From Bisporella sp. PMI_857 (lineage: Eukaryota; Ascomycota; Leotiomycetes; Helotiales; Helotiaceae), in the NCBI GenBank assembly GCA_021307315.1, contig JAJSPD010000041.1:186001-250000 (forward strand): a stretch of DNA of 64,000 nt, read 5' to 3'. Below, piece by piece: positions 33,696-44,497 of the stretch; the stretch's first letter is position 1, and every line of letters starts with the position of its first letter. A program made the translations under genes and the position numbers. The notes beneath the pieces were generated by a model. That model saw nothing but the letters and a program-made list of their open reading frames with translations. It searched no databases and was not told the origin of the DNA.

Positions 33696-34700
33696 TCAAT
33701 ATGCAAGTGCTTTGTGAAGAAAGAAGTAACATTTCGGTGCAAGTTCCCAAGCGCGAGAAGTCGATGAACCCTTCCGGCCGCATATAATCGCGCCACAGAA
33801 GCTGAACTTGCGCCTGGGTCGCTCCTTCATTCTTGTCTGTACCGTAGCCCGTAGTGCAAGTCTAGGGCTCGTTGGTACTGTCCTCGATAGCGAGGAGTTT
33901 AGCATGAGCTTTGTGTGCTGTAATGCAACCATGTGCTAGGTACGTCGGCAGTATGCTTGTGCCAAGTAGGCCGTTACGGGTCGAGTGGTAAGTCGTCATT
34001 AGCCTCTGATCGTGGGCGTGGGGGAGGGGGGGTATGAGTAGCGCAGACCGAATGCCGGGTAAGGAATCAAGGATACTGAATGGGATGTGTTGTTGTAGCA
34101 TTGCGGTTGGGAATGGCGGGAGGGAGACTCGATAGATTTGCGGTAGGTTGTAGAGAGCCTGGGAGATGTTGAGAGTCTTGAAACTGGAGACCACGGCTGT
34201 TCATGTCGGTTTGGAGGCTTTTGAAAGTTGGGGATGGGACGTACTAATCAACGAGGTGATTTTCATACACCCCAGATCCTGAATTCCACTCCTTTCTTCC
34301 AAGAATACTTGACGTCCCTCTTTTCTTTTCTAGTCACCCCCTTCACCAGATATAAACTTCGCTCACTTTCAGCTCGCGATCGTCCGACTCCAAGAATCCG
34401 GTGATCACCTCTCCGTTATCCTCTCTAATCAATTCTCTAAACCCCATATAGTCCCTGATAAGAACATTTATACACGAATTCCTCCGGGAAGGAGTGTGCA
34501 TAACTTCCAGAGGGGGGTAGACTTGGTATTGGAAAGACATTCACCCATGGACTTAGTGCGGTAGGAGAAAGGTCCGGAAGCAACTTATAAAGATCTGCTA
34601 GCTCTCTCCCTAATAACAGGACGTCTTTGTACCTATATGTTAAGCCGCCTGGGTTTGACAACGGAATTAGATATACTATATATATCAGGAGGGCCACAGG
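33696..34700 (-). pseudogene. Unidentified gene remnant, relative of the 26.4-kb copy
   Basis: Minus frames at 34697-34437, 34540-34343, 34194-33862 and a further frame around 33835-33740 (GTDKNEGATQAQVQLLWRD) are protein-like and consecutive but in different frames. Part of the DNA (34110-34420) is duplicated at 26.4 kb. I do not recognise the family; leucine-rich segments would fit an F-box-type protein, but that is a guess. Confidence 0.35.
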
Positions 34701-35708
34701 TCATTTTGCCGTCAGGGATGGAAGGGGTATTCTTGAGGGGGACGAGTAATATTGAATGTTTGGGTAATCAATGTAAATGCTAGAGAACTGTACATTGTGC
34801 TTCTTCAACCTCATCTTGTGATGAATACCACCCACGCATCATTATGTCATGGTAGATGATGCTGTTTCCCCCTTTACTGTAGCTCAACTTGATTCGCCTA
34901 ATATTTAAAGCAGCTCTACCACTCGCCCAATAGCAACACCACTAATACCAGCAATACAACCACCGTCTAACAGCAGCACTACATCCACTGGCAACAAAAC
35001 CAACTCCGCCATTCCTATCTCCCACCAAGTAATATATGATTCCAGACAAGTGGCCTCAAACCTCCATCATGCCATGTCCCCTTAACTGGGCAAGGCTAGT
35101 CAAAAGGCTAACTCATTTCAAACCTCCTTGCCGGCTCCTGCGAATACCTCACTTTCAAACTCCACAAACTCCCGCTCGACGCGTCCCTTAGGAAAAACGA
35201 AAGCAGATTGAGATGAGCTGTGACAAACAAAAGAAGAGGATGCATCAATGCGATCGATTGATGGGACACGAACGTTGTCACTATTGTCAGATACGTGGAA
35301 TCGAGTGCGCAAAAGCAGAGCATTGAGGGTCTAGGAGGCGGACACCCAAGGGGATTTGGTGGTTTCAACTATAAGGAAGTGTAGCCAGCCGATGCTTCGC
35401 TGAAATCTTAAGTGGAGGGTGATTCGACACTGCACCGAGTACCGAATCGGAGGAGAATCGATAACCGTCATTCTGAACCCTACAAGGAAAGGGATAACGC
35501 TGATGAATGATCAGATGAGGGCCAAGACCAATGCGAGGAGATTCAAAAGCCAAGGAGAGCATGATAAGGCCGGTAAAAGGCGATGCTGTTCGATTGGAAT
35601 GTTGAGGAGGATAGCCATATATCTAGGATGAAATTGAGAGTATAGAGAAGGAGAATCAGGACACGAAGATCGATACGGATGAGCTTCTGACATTGAGAAT
35701 TCCGGGTA
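34701..35708. other. No assignable gene
   Basis: Overlapping ORFs on both strands at 35108-35693 have no motif. 34930-35030 is rich in CAA/CAC/ACC trinucleotides. Confidence 0.4.
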
Positions 35709-36478
35709 TCAAGGCCAAGGGTACTGTACCGCTGCAAACGTCAGAGTGTTGGTCAGCAAGCCTTGATGGGCAACTCGTCGGCGAAGGGTCGAAAGTAAAA
35801 GGACCAATTGCCTGTAGTTCCAGCACGTTTTTTCCTTGTTTCCCGTTAGAGTCGACATAATTGTTTGCCTCCTCAAGCGTTCGGCTCTTAACATATCCCA
35901 GAACTCATCCACTTCATGCCTGGATGTGTACCCCACTGATCGTTCCAGATCTTTTGATGTATCCATGAGTTCTTCACAGCATCAGCCGCCATTGTATTGA
36001 TATCAGGAGATGCCATGTCCCATTTACCGCCCGTGTTTATCATTCGCAGACGCTCTTGCTCTAATTGCTGATTGAATTGGTGGTAAGGTCGGGAGGGTAC
36101 CTCTAGTTTGTCTTTCTCTGAACATGATTCGGGGAGATCTTCGTGTTTCCATTGCCAACCGGGGCGGTCTTCCCAATGATTGCTCCAAATGCCCCTTTTC
36201 TCCCAGCGTGCTTTGATGATTTTGCCAGCCTCAGATGCAAGAGTCCCTCTATCGAGAGAAGCCCTATTTTGTGAGCTTAGATATGCAATTAAAATTTCTT
36301 CCTGGTATCGAAATTGACACATTGGCGTAGAACCATAGTTGGCTGGGACAGGCTGCCCATACTTGGAGTAGTGGTTTATTGAGGATGCCTTTTTTGACAA
36401 CAAGACTCCTTCGTCGAAGAACTTTTCACCTGCTTCTTGGGGCGATGCAACTTCTAATACGTCAGAATTGTGCCCCTA
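35709..36478 (-). CDS. Fungal hypothetical protein with two copies of a Trp-rich motif
   Basis: A long minus frame (from an acceptor-like ATCTAG at about 36479 down to 35888) continues, after a frame change near 35920 that may be a short intron or a lesion, into EVDEFWDMLRAERLRRQT. Two related blocks occur: IIKARWEKRGIWSNHWEDRP followed by GWQWKHE, and AVKNSWIHQKIWNDQWGTHP followed by GMKWM. This W-x(6)-IW-x2-W-x3-PG-x-x-W pattern is familiar from hypothetical proteins of Pezizomycotina. Function unknown. The 5' exon was not identified. Confidence 0.5.
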
Positions 36479-37225
36479 GATATTCTTCAATAGCTACTTG
36501 ATGTTCCCCGAATCATTGATACTGGCACAACATACATGTAACGTTGACATTTGCACTGTGCGTAGCGTTGTTTGTTCCATTGTGAACTGTCCCTCCTATA
36601 GACTTCACATCGTAACTAATTCCGCCCCTGTTTCTAAGAGGCGTGTCCGCCATTCTGAAAGTCAGAGAGCTTCAAATTGCGTTGATCTTGAGTGCCGATG
36701 TTCAAATTCAATTAGAGTTGAGAAGTCGAGGCTCCGAAGGTGAACAGACAGAAGCGGCATCGGAAGCTGACCCTTGAGAGGCGCGCAACATGAGCCACAC
36801 ATACCCAGACTCTTTATATTAGTGAATAGTAGAGTAGGGTAAGAACTGTCACTCCTATAGGTAGTAGTTATCATCTTTCTTTAAATAAGAATGAGGAGTT
36901 TTTGAATTTAGTGTCTATTGACAGTGTCGTGTTTTGGGTTTGACACTACGGCAGCTGTGTCTGTCGATATACTGTCTGGTAGCAGAATCACGGGTAATGC
37001 CAATGAACGGAGGGAAGGATCGTCATAAGTCCGTGCACCCCCATTTCGCCCACCCATTTATACCCAAAACCCCGATTTTAAGGTATTAATAACTTTATGA
37101 ATTGTTAATAAAATTATATAAAACTTTAAATATAGGTTTTTTATATAAAAGTAATTAAGTTGTGAAATTTTTAGCTAGTTTATATTACGTAATACTATAT
37201 ACTAAATACTTAAAGTCGTAATTTT
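36479..37225. other. Intergenic; AT-rich from 37080
   Basis: No gene supported. The stretch 37080-37225 is strongly A+T-rich and leads into MITE sequence. Confidence 0.5.
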
Positions 37226-37386
37226 TAACGGTTAATATCTCAAATACCATCAAAAAGTGCCGATATTTCTCAAATACCATCTTTTTTTTTTGACCTCTAT
37301 CTGGCCATACCACCTTTTTAAAACAATGGTATTTCAGATAGAGGCCAAAAAAATGATGGTATTTCAGATATACACCAAAAAAATAA
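37226..37386. mobile_element. Partial MITE of the same family
   Basis: Contains CTCAAATACCAT twice and AATGGTATTTCAGATAGAGG in inverted arrangement, as in the neighbouring full element, but a complete pair of ends could not be defined. Confidence 0.6.
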
Positions 37387-38057
37387 CGGCAAATATCTCA
37401 TATACCACCATTTGCCTGTATTATTTCTGAAATACCACACTTTTGTTTGGACTCTTTCTCATATACCACTACTTTTTTTTCTTGGCACCAAAACAGTGGT
37501 ATATCAGATATACACCTGCAAAATGATGGTATTTCAGAAAAGAACCTGTTTCATGTTGTATATCTGAAATACTATCATTTTGCAGGTGTATATCTGATTG
37601 TAGGAAGACCCGGGTTGCAGTAATTACTTATACTTTAACCCGAGGGCACGCACGCATGTGTTTGATGCGTAATGCTCGTTGAGGTTGGTGGATAAGTCTT
37701 GATTGTTGGTTGATTCTTGATTGTTCTAAGCTCTTGTTCTAAGGTGTTGAGTAGGATCGAGGTCCCACGTTTCAGGTGCTAGTCACATGATTATAACTAC
37801 ATATAAATGGCTACTAACAATAAATAGAACTGGGATATAAAGCAGATTGAGTATTTAGAGTATTACTATAGATAGCTTTCAAAAAAGTACCCTGTTTTCT
37901 GATATACTATTGTTTTACGTGCTTATATCTCATATACCATTGCTTTACGTGCTTTTATCTCATATACCACAAGTGTGGTATATGAGAAAGAGTCCAAACA
38001 AAAGTGTGGTATTTCAGAAATAATACAGGCAAATGGTGGTATATGAGATATTTGCCG
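37387..38057. mobile_element. 671-bp MITE, relative of the one at 4.8 kb
   Basis: Left arm from 37387 (CGGCAAATATCTCATATACC) is repeated inverted at the right end finishing at 38057. The arms extend about 87 bp with few differences. Like the 4.8-kb copy it starts CGGCAAAT and has AATACCA/TATACCA motifs about every 30 bp in both orientations. No clean flanking duplication is visible (AAAAAATAA against ATTATTTAA), perhaps because it landed in another MITE. Confidence 0.8.
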
Positions 38058-38212
38058 ATTATTTAATCGCTAGAAACAAGAGCAGACGAAGCTGAACGTA
38101 TACAGCAGAGCAATCGCGCGGAGCTTTTAGTATTGCAAAATTCTATTACAGAGCTAACTCGGCTAACTAGCTAATTAGTTTAAAGTTAAAACAGCTACCG
38201 ACTTGCGGATGA

Positions 38213-38441
38213 TGTCACGGCACGCCTATGGCGCACGTGACCTGAGCTGGGCCAAGTTGACCACAGTCAACTTGGGGACAGCTCGTAGAGCACGTGGCCT
38301 ATATTAGCCGAGCTTCCCGAGCTCCTCGTGTATATATAGCCTGCTCTCCTCGAGCTCCTTCTTCTTCCGTAGCTTTAGATTCTCTCGTCAAATACCACCG
38401 TTGCCCTCTGTATCTGTAAATCCACATCGCGTGTCGTGACA
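38213..38441. repeat. 5' LTR of a Ty3/gypsy element
   Basis: Begins TGTCACGGCACG and ends CGTGTCGTGACA, so the termini TGTCACG/CGTGACA are inverted. It includes a TATA-like GTATATATAG near 38330. It is followed by a gag remnant. No matching 3' LTR was found in the window. Confidence 0.75.
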
Positions 38442-39413
38442 TTATCTAAAGCTCACCAACTATCGCTTAGGAAAGTCTAATATCCTCCTGAAAAGGTTCG
38501 AATACCTACCTTTTACGAAAGTTAGAATATCGTCCCCGAAGCTCGAGAAGCCTTCAACGACCTACAGCAGCGCTCGTTCACCTTTTCCCCTTCGAAAAAG
38601 CCGCGGCTCGTAAGCATACGCCCCGCGCAATTAGAAAGCTTTCGATATTATATCTATTCTCTGATTTACATACTTATCATTTTGTTATTTTGTTATTAGT
38701 ACGACAATAACGGACACTTTAAGCTTCAAACGAAAAAGCAAAGCCGCCGCAACCACTTTAAAAGCTTTGCACGCTCTAACCCCGGGTTCTCTTTAAAACG
38801 AAGACACAAAACAGCTCGAAACTACTTCTATAATAGAAACACTGCTATCCACGCTTTTAAAAGTACAAAACGAGCTAGCTGCATTTTAAAGCGAAGCTCG
38901 ACAAACCGCGCAGCTGCAAGCAACAAAGCTCGCCGAACTAGAACAGCGATTAGAAACAAAGCACATTTTAGAATTACTTTTTATTTAGCATCGGAACTTT
39001 AACACTTCTTATTTTACACTCGAGCGAGAAATAACGGTAAAAACGCTACGCTCTGCTTACCTTTTTACTTCTGCTCGTATCAAAGATATCCAAGAACTTT
39101 CGGACGAAATAAACTCTACATACAAAAGCTAAGAAATCCAGCTATTCGGCTTTTTTCGGCGCTATTCCAAGCTATTCGAAACAAAACTGAATAAAATCGA
39201 CTACGTGTTCTGCGCGACATCAAACCGAGCTTAAAACTACTTAAAAGCTAGAATAAACCTTTCGTCGGCCGCGCGCTACACAACAGTAAACGAAATGCTC
39301 GAAACGCTTAGCATAAACTTTATAAATACTAACGAACAGATAAAACAGCGCAAAAAATACTACAAGCTATATATAGCAAGCTCGAAAAGCTTTGCTAAGT
39401 TTAAACACCGGTT
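38442..39413 (+). pseudogene. Ty3/gypsy gag remnant
   Basis: Plus-strand frames from about 38820 give LLSTLLKVQNELAAF, LAELEQRLETKH, then YFTLEREITVKTLRSAYLFT, NKIDYVFCATSNRA and YTTVNEMLETLSINFINTNE, ending KSFAKFKHRF. This is the order of fungal gypsy gag (coiled coil, then the F-x-x-KIDYV..NLLE-x-F-x-N block). Several TAG/TAA stops lie in positions where CAG/CAA/TGG could have stood, consistent with repeat-induced point mutation. It is cut off at 39414 by the pogo-type element. Confidence 0.65.
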
Positions 39414-39582
39414 TACAGTGAAATCTGGTTATATGGGAATCGAAGGTTCAGAGCCCGGGTTCCTATATATAGAGAGTTCCCATATAGCCAGATGCACGTG
39501 ATAGCTAAAAGTGATTTTTGAACTACAGCCATTTCATAGTTTAAATAGACCAAATTCACTGCCAACTTAAAATCCAGCTTTC

Positions 39583-41453
39583 TTATAGGGATGAGGGAAT
39601 AACTAGCTCATCGTGCTTAGCCAGAAAGGACCTAATATCACCCTGATTTGTTGACCGAGCCTCAAAGTTACGCCGTGAAAGCTCCCTCTCATATGTACGA
39701 AGCTCTTGTAATAGAATTGATGATTTGAAATAGTCGCCTTGCTCCTGTTGCTCTTCATATCGGCGTAATTGGTGAAGTGCATTGAGAGCTTCAGCGAGAG
39801 AAACGCAGGGATCAATAGGCTCGTCGTCACCGGATTCAGGATCAAGCTCAGGGTTATAAGCGTCTGCTATTGACTGCGTAATCACTTCAGGCTCGTCGAC
39901 TATTTGCTCGTCCTGGGGGTTGACGAAGTCTAGCACGCTGCCAATGTCTTCCAAAGCCCCTTGGTGTCGTAGATTATATAAAGCTTTCGTGAGCTCTTCA
40001 ATATTATCCCTACTATCCTTCCAAGCGTCTCCAGATCCATCTACATCCACATGTATACCATTATTAACTCGAGGAAATTGGCCCATATCGTAGCATTGTG
40101 AACGCGCCCAGCAGTTTTGAATCGTAGGCTTAGTGACGTCGTTTTCCCAGACAGAAATAGCCCATCGTACAGCTTGTAGCACATGCATTTCAGCCATAAA
40201 ATCTTTGCCAGCGTCGAAATTATATGCCATAAATCGTACCCATTGTGATCGTACATGAACCTTCCAGGAATTGATAATACCCTGATCAAGAGGCTGATGA
40301 ATCGAGGTAGCGTTTGGAGGGAGCCTAGCCAAATTAGCTGAGCCAATAAATAAGGAAGGATAAAGTGTAGCTACATTAACTTACCATATCACTTTCGTGT
40401 TTCGCAGCTGTTTTTCTTCCTGTAATTCCTCATACGCTCGCATATGCGCACTGAAGTTATCCATGAGAAGAAGGACCTTACGGCCATGGAACCTATTGTC
40501 AAAATCTCTTAGAAACTCTTTAAAGATCTCTGTGTTCATCCAGGCTTTTTTGTTATGTCGCCAGTGTGCCCCCAAAGTACATAAGCCTTGAAGTCTTTCT
40601 CTTCGAAAGCAGCGAGGCTGTTTATACTTGCCTATAAACCAAAGAGGAAGCTTATCAGATCCATCGGCATTGCACGTTAAAAGGACAGAGATTCGCTCCT
40701 TCCCTTGTTTTGTGCCAGAAGACGTTGCAGTAGCCAAAGAGCGTTTTGGACAAGCTCTCCAAAAGTAGCCTGTTTCGTCGGTATTGTATACGTCTCTGGC
40801 CTCATAATTCTCACATTCTGTACGTATCTCTTCCATAATTCGTTTGGTCTCTTCTCCTGTCGCTGCAGACGCAGCTTCTCCATGGCGAATTCGCTGGCGA
40901 ATTCCGTGTCTTTTCTTAAACCCCTCCAGCCAGCCGTCTGTCCATTTTGGGCACGATTGACCTGCAATTGTTAAAGAAAAGCTAATATATTATTTACAGA
41001 TAACTCACCTGAATATTCAGTCAATAATCCCCAAAATTCAGTTGCTTTTGCTCTCAAAATATCACCAGTACAGTGCCCTCCAGCTACCTCAAACCTCTGC
41101 TGCCATTCGAATAAACAATCCTCTAAAATAGGCCAATTGCCAACTCGATTTTGACGAGACGATTGTTTCCTCCAAGCAGCTTTTGCATCGCTGAGATATA
41201 AATATGAGTCGGATATATATTTGGAGGCGTTGGAGGAGGGTAAAAACCAGCCGTATTTGTTATTCCACCATACACCACAATCTTTTAGGGTTTTAGCTCC
41301 ATGAGGACCATTTCCTATAAATTCATCGTCAAAATACCATTCGCGAAGCCTGAATTTTTGCTCGTTAGTAGGATTATGACGTGTCTTTCTACGCTTCGGT
41401 GGGGCATGAATTGGTACTCCAGGCTCAGCAGGTGAAGGGGGTCGAATAGGCAT
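39583..41453 (-). CDS. pogo-type DDE transposase, three exons, 587 aa
   Basis: Exons 41453-41009, 40961-40385 and 40324-39583 (introns 47 and 60 nt, GTGAGT..TGCAG and GTAAGT..GCTAG) give an uninterrupted 588-codon frame. The N-terminus is basic with a helix-turn-helix region. A CENP-B-type DNA-binding region ends SCPKWTDGWLEGFKKRHGIR across the first join. The catalytic triad is DVYNTDETGYFW (Asp 1), KVLLLMDNFSAH (Asp 2) and LPPNATSIHQPLDQGIINSW (Asp 3), the last completed by the second join. The C-terminal part is acidic. The alternative upstream acceptor at 40336 would bring a stop, so the GGCTAG acceptor is preferred. Confidence 0.9.
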
Positions 41454-41589
41454 ATTCGCTGTTACAAAAGTAGTAGCAATAAGTGCGTCAAGAGCAATTT
41501 CATAACAAGAAGTATAATAAATAGTCTAAGTATTGCCGTTCTGGCTGGATCACTAATTTTAAATGCAGGTGTCATAACACATTACCGCA

Positions 41590-42357
41590 CAGTGTAATAA
41601 ATTTGAGTTGAACTCTAGAGTTATACTCTCAACTCAAACTCAAACTCTAATATAAAAGCAACAAGTCAAATCAAATTCAAATCAAATTAAAATAATTTGA
41701 GTTAGTTTAAGTTGATTTGAATAGTCGGATTATATATTTTCCAGGGCGAACTATACTTAATTAAGCATAGCTTAGCCGGAATAATAATTCTTCCGAGAAG
41801 TTTCTGCCTTAGGCTAAAACTGTAACAACTCAAGCCGAACAGGGATCTCGATCCGTGGATCTAGATAGAAGGACTCAGAGGTGTGAACAACTATCAATTG
41901 TTATAACTAAGAGAACAAGCTACAGGCAGAAGAAGGGAAGGAGAGCAGTGCTTTATATACAGGAGGCTGGCCAGGGGCCAGTGTAAGCGAGCCCTGTAGC
42001 ATTGGTCGCCAAGCTCTGGGATGCCAAGCCCTGTGGCAGCAGGGGCCAAGCTCGAGATAGGGCCAGGGCCGTGACAAAAACTTTCTAGAATTGTTTTTCT
42101 GATTTTTAATTTTTTTATACTAGTAATAACGTATTTATAATACAATTAATCTAATAAAAAGTAAGCTTTTATATTATTTAGTTTTTATTTCATTTTTTTT
42201 TCAAAAAAAAATATTATTTGAGTTAGTTAAACTTTTTTTAGAGTCAACTCAAATTCAACTCAAACTCAAACAAAATTTAATAACTCAAATCAACTCAAAT
42301 ACAAATTAAAGTTGATTTGAGTTAGTTAAACTAATTTGAGTTTTTTTTCTTACACTG
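41590..42357. mobile_element. Non-autonomous hAT element (768 bp)
   Basis: Ends CAGTGTAA (41590) and TTACACTG (42357), with perfect 8-bp duplication TTACCGCA at 41582-41589 and 42358-42365. Subterminal ends are packed with TTTGAGTT/AACTCAAA repeats, related in style to the hAT at 29.1 kb. No transposase. It carries a solo LTR. Confidence 0.92.
41821..42076. repeat. Solo LTR (256 bp) inside the non-autonomous hAT
   Basis: Begins TGTAACAACTC, ends GGGCCGTGACA, and is flanked by the 5-bp duplication AAAAC (41816-41820 and 42077-42081). It is much GC-richer than the hAT sequence around it and contains TTTATATACAGG as a TATA-like site. No internal retrotransposon sequence is present. Confidence 0.88.
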
Positions 42358-42561
42358 TTACCGCATATTTGTTTTTTTCCAAAGGAATGACCACCCCATA
42401 TTTATATGGGAATGCCGCTAAAGTCTCGGCAATCTATTCCCATATCCCTAATATAGAGATTTTCCTATATACACACCTAAATTTCGACGGTGCCGCAATT
42501 CTATTCCCATATATAGAGATTTCCCATATATCAGAATCCCATATAACCAGATTTCACTGTA

Positions 42562-43448
42562 TAGGGTGTTTGGTCCCCTGTATCGGCTACCAGGGCTCCT
42601 CGCTAAAATCATTCAGCGGCTCCTGATTGGCTGTATTCTCTCGGTTAGCGGCTGGACCTTCCTGATCGGGAATAGGTTCTGTTCTTTCAATAGGGGTTTG
42701 AATGAAATGGTGATATCCCTTGAACTTCCTAATGTACGTTCCTCCAGGTATGTCTTCATTCACAACCACGTGATTGCTGGAGAACTCCCTTTTTGGTACT
42801 GGATCATAAACAAGGTATCCGGAGCCTGAATAGCCTATCAGAATTCCCTTGAAGCCCCTGGGCAATAGCTTGTCTACGCCTTTTTCTTTAGAGATCGTTA
42901 CAGTGACGTTACTGAACCATACCTTCAAATGCCTAGTCTCTGGCTTGACCTTCCACCATACCTCGTACGGTGTCATACCTATTGCTGGCTTGTATGACCT
43001 GTTCATGGTGTAGAAAAAAGTATTTGCTGCGTCCTCCCAGAACTCTAAAGGTGCCTCAGCTTCTATAAGCACCTAACGCCTTCTACCCAGGTCCTATTTA
43101 GGCGCTCTGACGGCCCGTTTTGCTCTGGGGTATAGTATGTCGTATAGCCTATTATAGTGCCTCTGTCACGGCCCCATTTAGTCAGCTTTGACCTGAATTC
43201 AGGTGCTGAATCGCATCTCAGCTCTTTGATTTTGCCTTTCGTCTGGGTCTCATAAATATTTACCATATCCTCTAAATATGGAAGGAATCCTTTCCTGTCA
43301 GGCATGCCTCTAAGCTATTGCATGCCCTTTTCACTCCCTGTAAGCGTCATCACGTACAGGTTGCCTTGCCGCGAACGCACTCTCGCAGGGCCCCATATAT
43401 CCATATACACCACTCCTGGCCTGACTTCTTCAGCCGAGAGTGAGCTCA
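42562..43448 (-). pseudogene. Ty1/copia integrase remnant
   Basis: Minus frames give VRPGVVYMDIWGPA (first catalytic Asp), ELRCDSAPEFRS (second Asp), YTTYYTPEQNGPSERLNRT (catalytic Glu) and then PLEFWEDAANTFFYTMNR, the typical copia integrase-to-RT spacer. An in-frame TAG lies near 43315 and a frame change near 43073. It ends abruptly where the gypsy piece begins. Confidence 0.8.
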
Positions 43449-44100
43449 TATGGGCCCAATCGTCAACCAGTACATCGACTTACGGCTTAGGCCCTTTATT
43501 AATTACTATCAGGACGACTGGCCGGAGCTGATCCCTATGATGGACTACGCGCAGCTTACGTTGCCGCACGAAAGCCTGGGGATGATATCCCCGTTCGAGG
43601 TTCAATACGGCTACAAGCCAAACACGTCTTGGAACTCGGAAGAAGCACCAAAAAACGCACGGGAGAAGCTCAACCGGGAGAAAGCTCAAGCATACGCGCA
43701 AAGAATGCACGGAGCATGGGAAAAGGCCAAAGAGTGCTTGCAACGAGCACAGGAAACCCACGCCAGAAGCGCTAACAAGCGCCGCCGATCAGTGGATTTC
43801 GGGGTGGATGACTACGTCTACGTGCTAGCAAAAAACTGGCGCAGGGAATGGCCTAGTGCTAAGCTCGATTCTCAAATGGAGGGTCCTTGGCCTATTATCG
43901 CTCAAGAAGGCCACTCTTTTCGATTAGGGCTTCCGAGCTCTATGAAAATACACCCTGTGTTCTCAGCCGATCGCTTGCGTAAAGCAAAAGACGCTCTTTT
44001 GCCAGGACAAGTTGCGGAAACGGCTGAGCCAATTGTGGTCCAGGACGAGCTGGAGTGGGAATTAGACAAATTAGGCACGAGAGTAACAACGAAAATGTAA
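43449..44100 (+). pseudogene. Ty3/gypsy integrase C-terminal half
   Basis: A 216-codon open frame begins IVNQYIDLRLRPFINYYQDD, continues WPELIPMMDYAQLTLPHES and SPFEVQYGYKP, and ends with the GPFPI-type block EGPWPIIAQEGHSFRLGLPS and IHPVFSADRLRK. This is the C-terminal integrase region of fungal gypsy elements. The N-terminal zinc finger, first Asp and reverse transcriptase are absent, so it is a fragment. It could belong to the gypsy whose LTR starts at 38213, with the interior lost, but that is inference. Confidence 0.8.
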
Positions 44101-44193
44101 TTTTTTGTTGAAAGAGGTTTAAAGTGTTTAAAAGTGGCTACAAAACGCGACGTAGACAAAGAAATTAAAGATATTGATTTGTGCGTAGATTTT

Positions 44194-44267
44194 AAGGTGC
44201 TTAAAGTCAAAGTACCTTTCAAATTTCTCCGCACGGTGGGTTTCTCGCCACGTAGGGAAGGACGTTG
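44194..44267. repeat. Third copy of the repeat that flanks the HET-NACHT-WD40 gene (partial)
   Basis: Shares GGTGCTTAAAGTCAAAGTACC, TTTCTCGCCACGTAGGGA and GGACGTT in the same order as 20118-20188, with moderate divergence. A weaker echo (TCTCGGGGCGCAGGGACGGACGTTA) follows at about 44330. It lies just downstream of a gypsy integrase. Confidence 0.7.
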
Positions 44268-44497
44268 TACTTGCTAAGAAAAAACCTGTGATTCCAAAAC
44301 TATAAATTTGTCTCGTGACACGGCGCGTCTCGGGGCGCAGGGACGGACGTTACAGAATGCACTTCAAACTTTCAGATTCGACGGCTAGTTAGAGTTATTA
44401 TTGACCAAACTTCTGTTTAAAGCACACGCTTATAATTAAGTTAACTAAGTTGAGTTAACGCTCCAAAATATTAACCACCTCATTTAATAGCCTAAAC

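Larger units (their letters stand above)
39416..42559 (-). mobile_element. pogo/Fot-type DNA transposon, with later insertions
   Basis: Ends are CAGTGAAATCTGGTTATATG at 39416 and the inverted form at 42559, flanked by TA on both sides (39414-39415, 42560-42561). Subterminal copies of TTCCCATATATAGAGATTTCC lie near the right end, with a variant near the left. It encodes an intact-looking DDE transposase and has been hit by a non-autonomous hAT (41590-42357). Without that insertion the element is about 2.37 kb. Confidence 0.92.
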
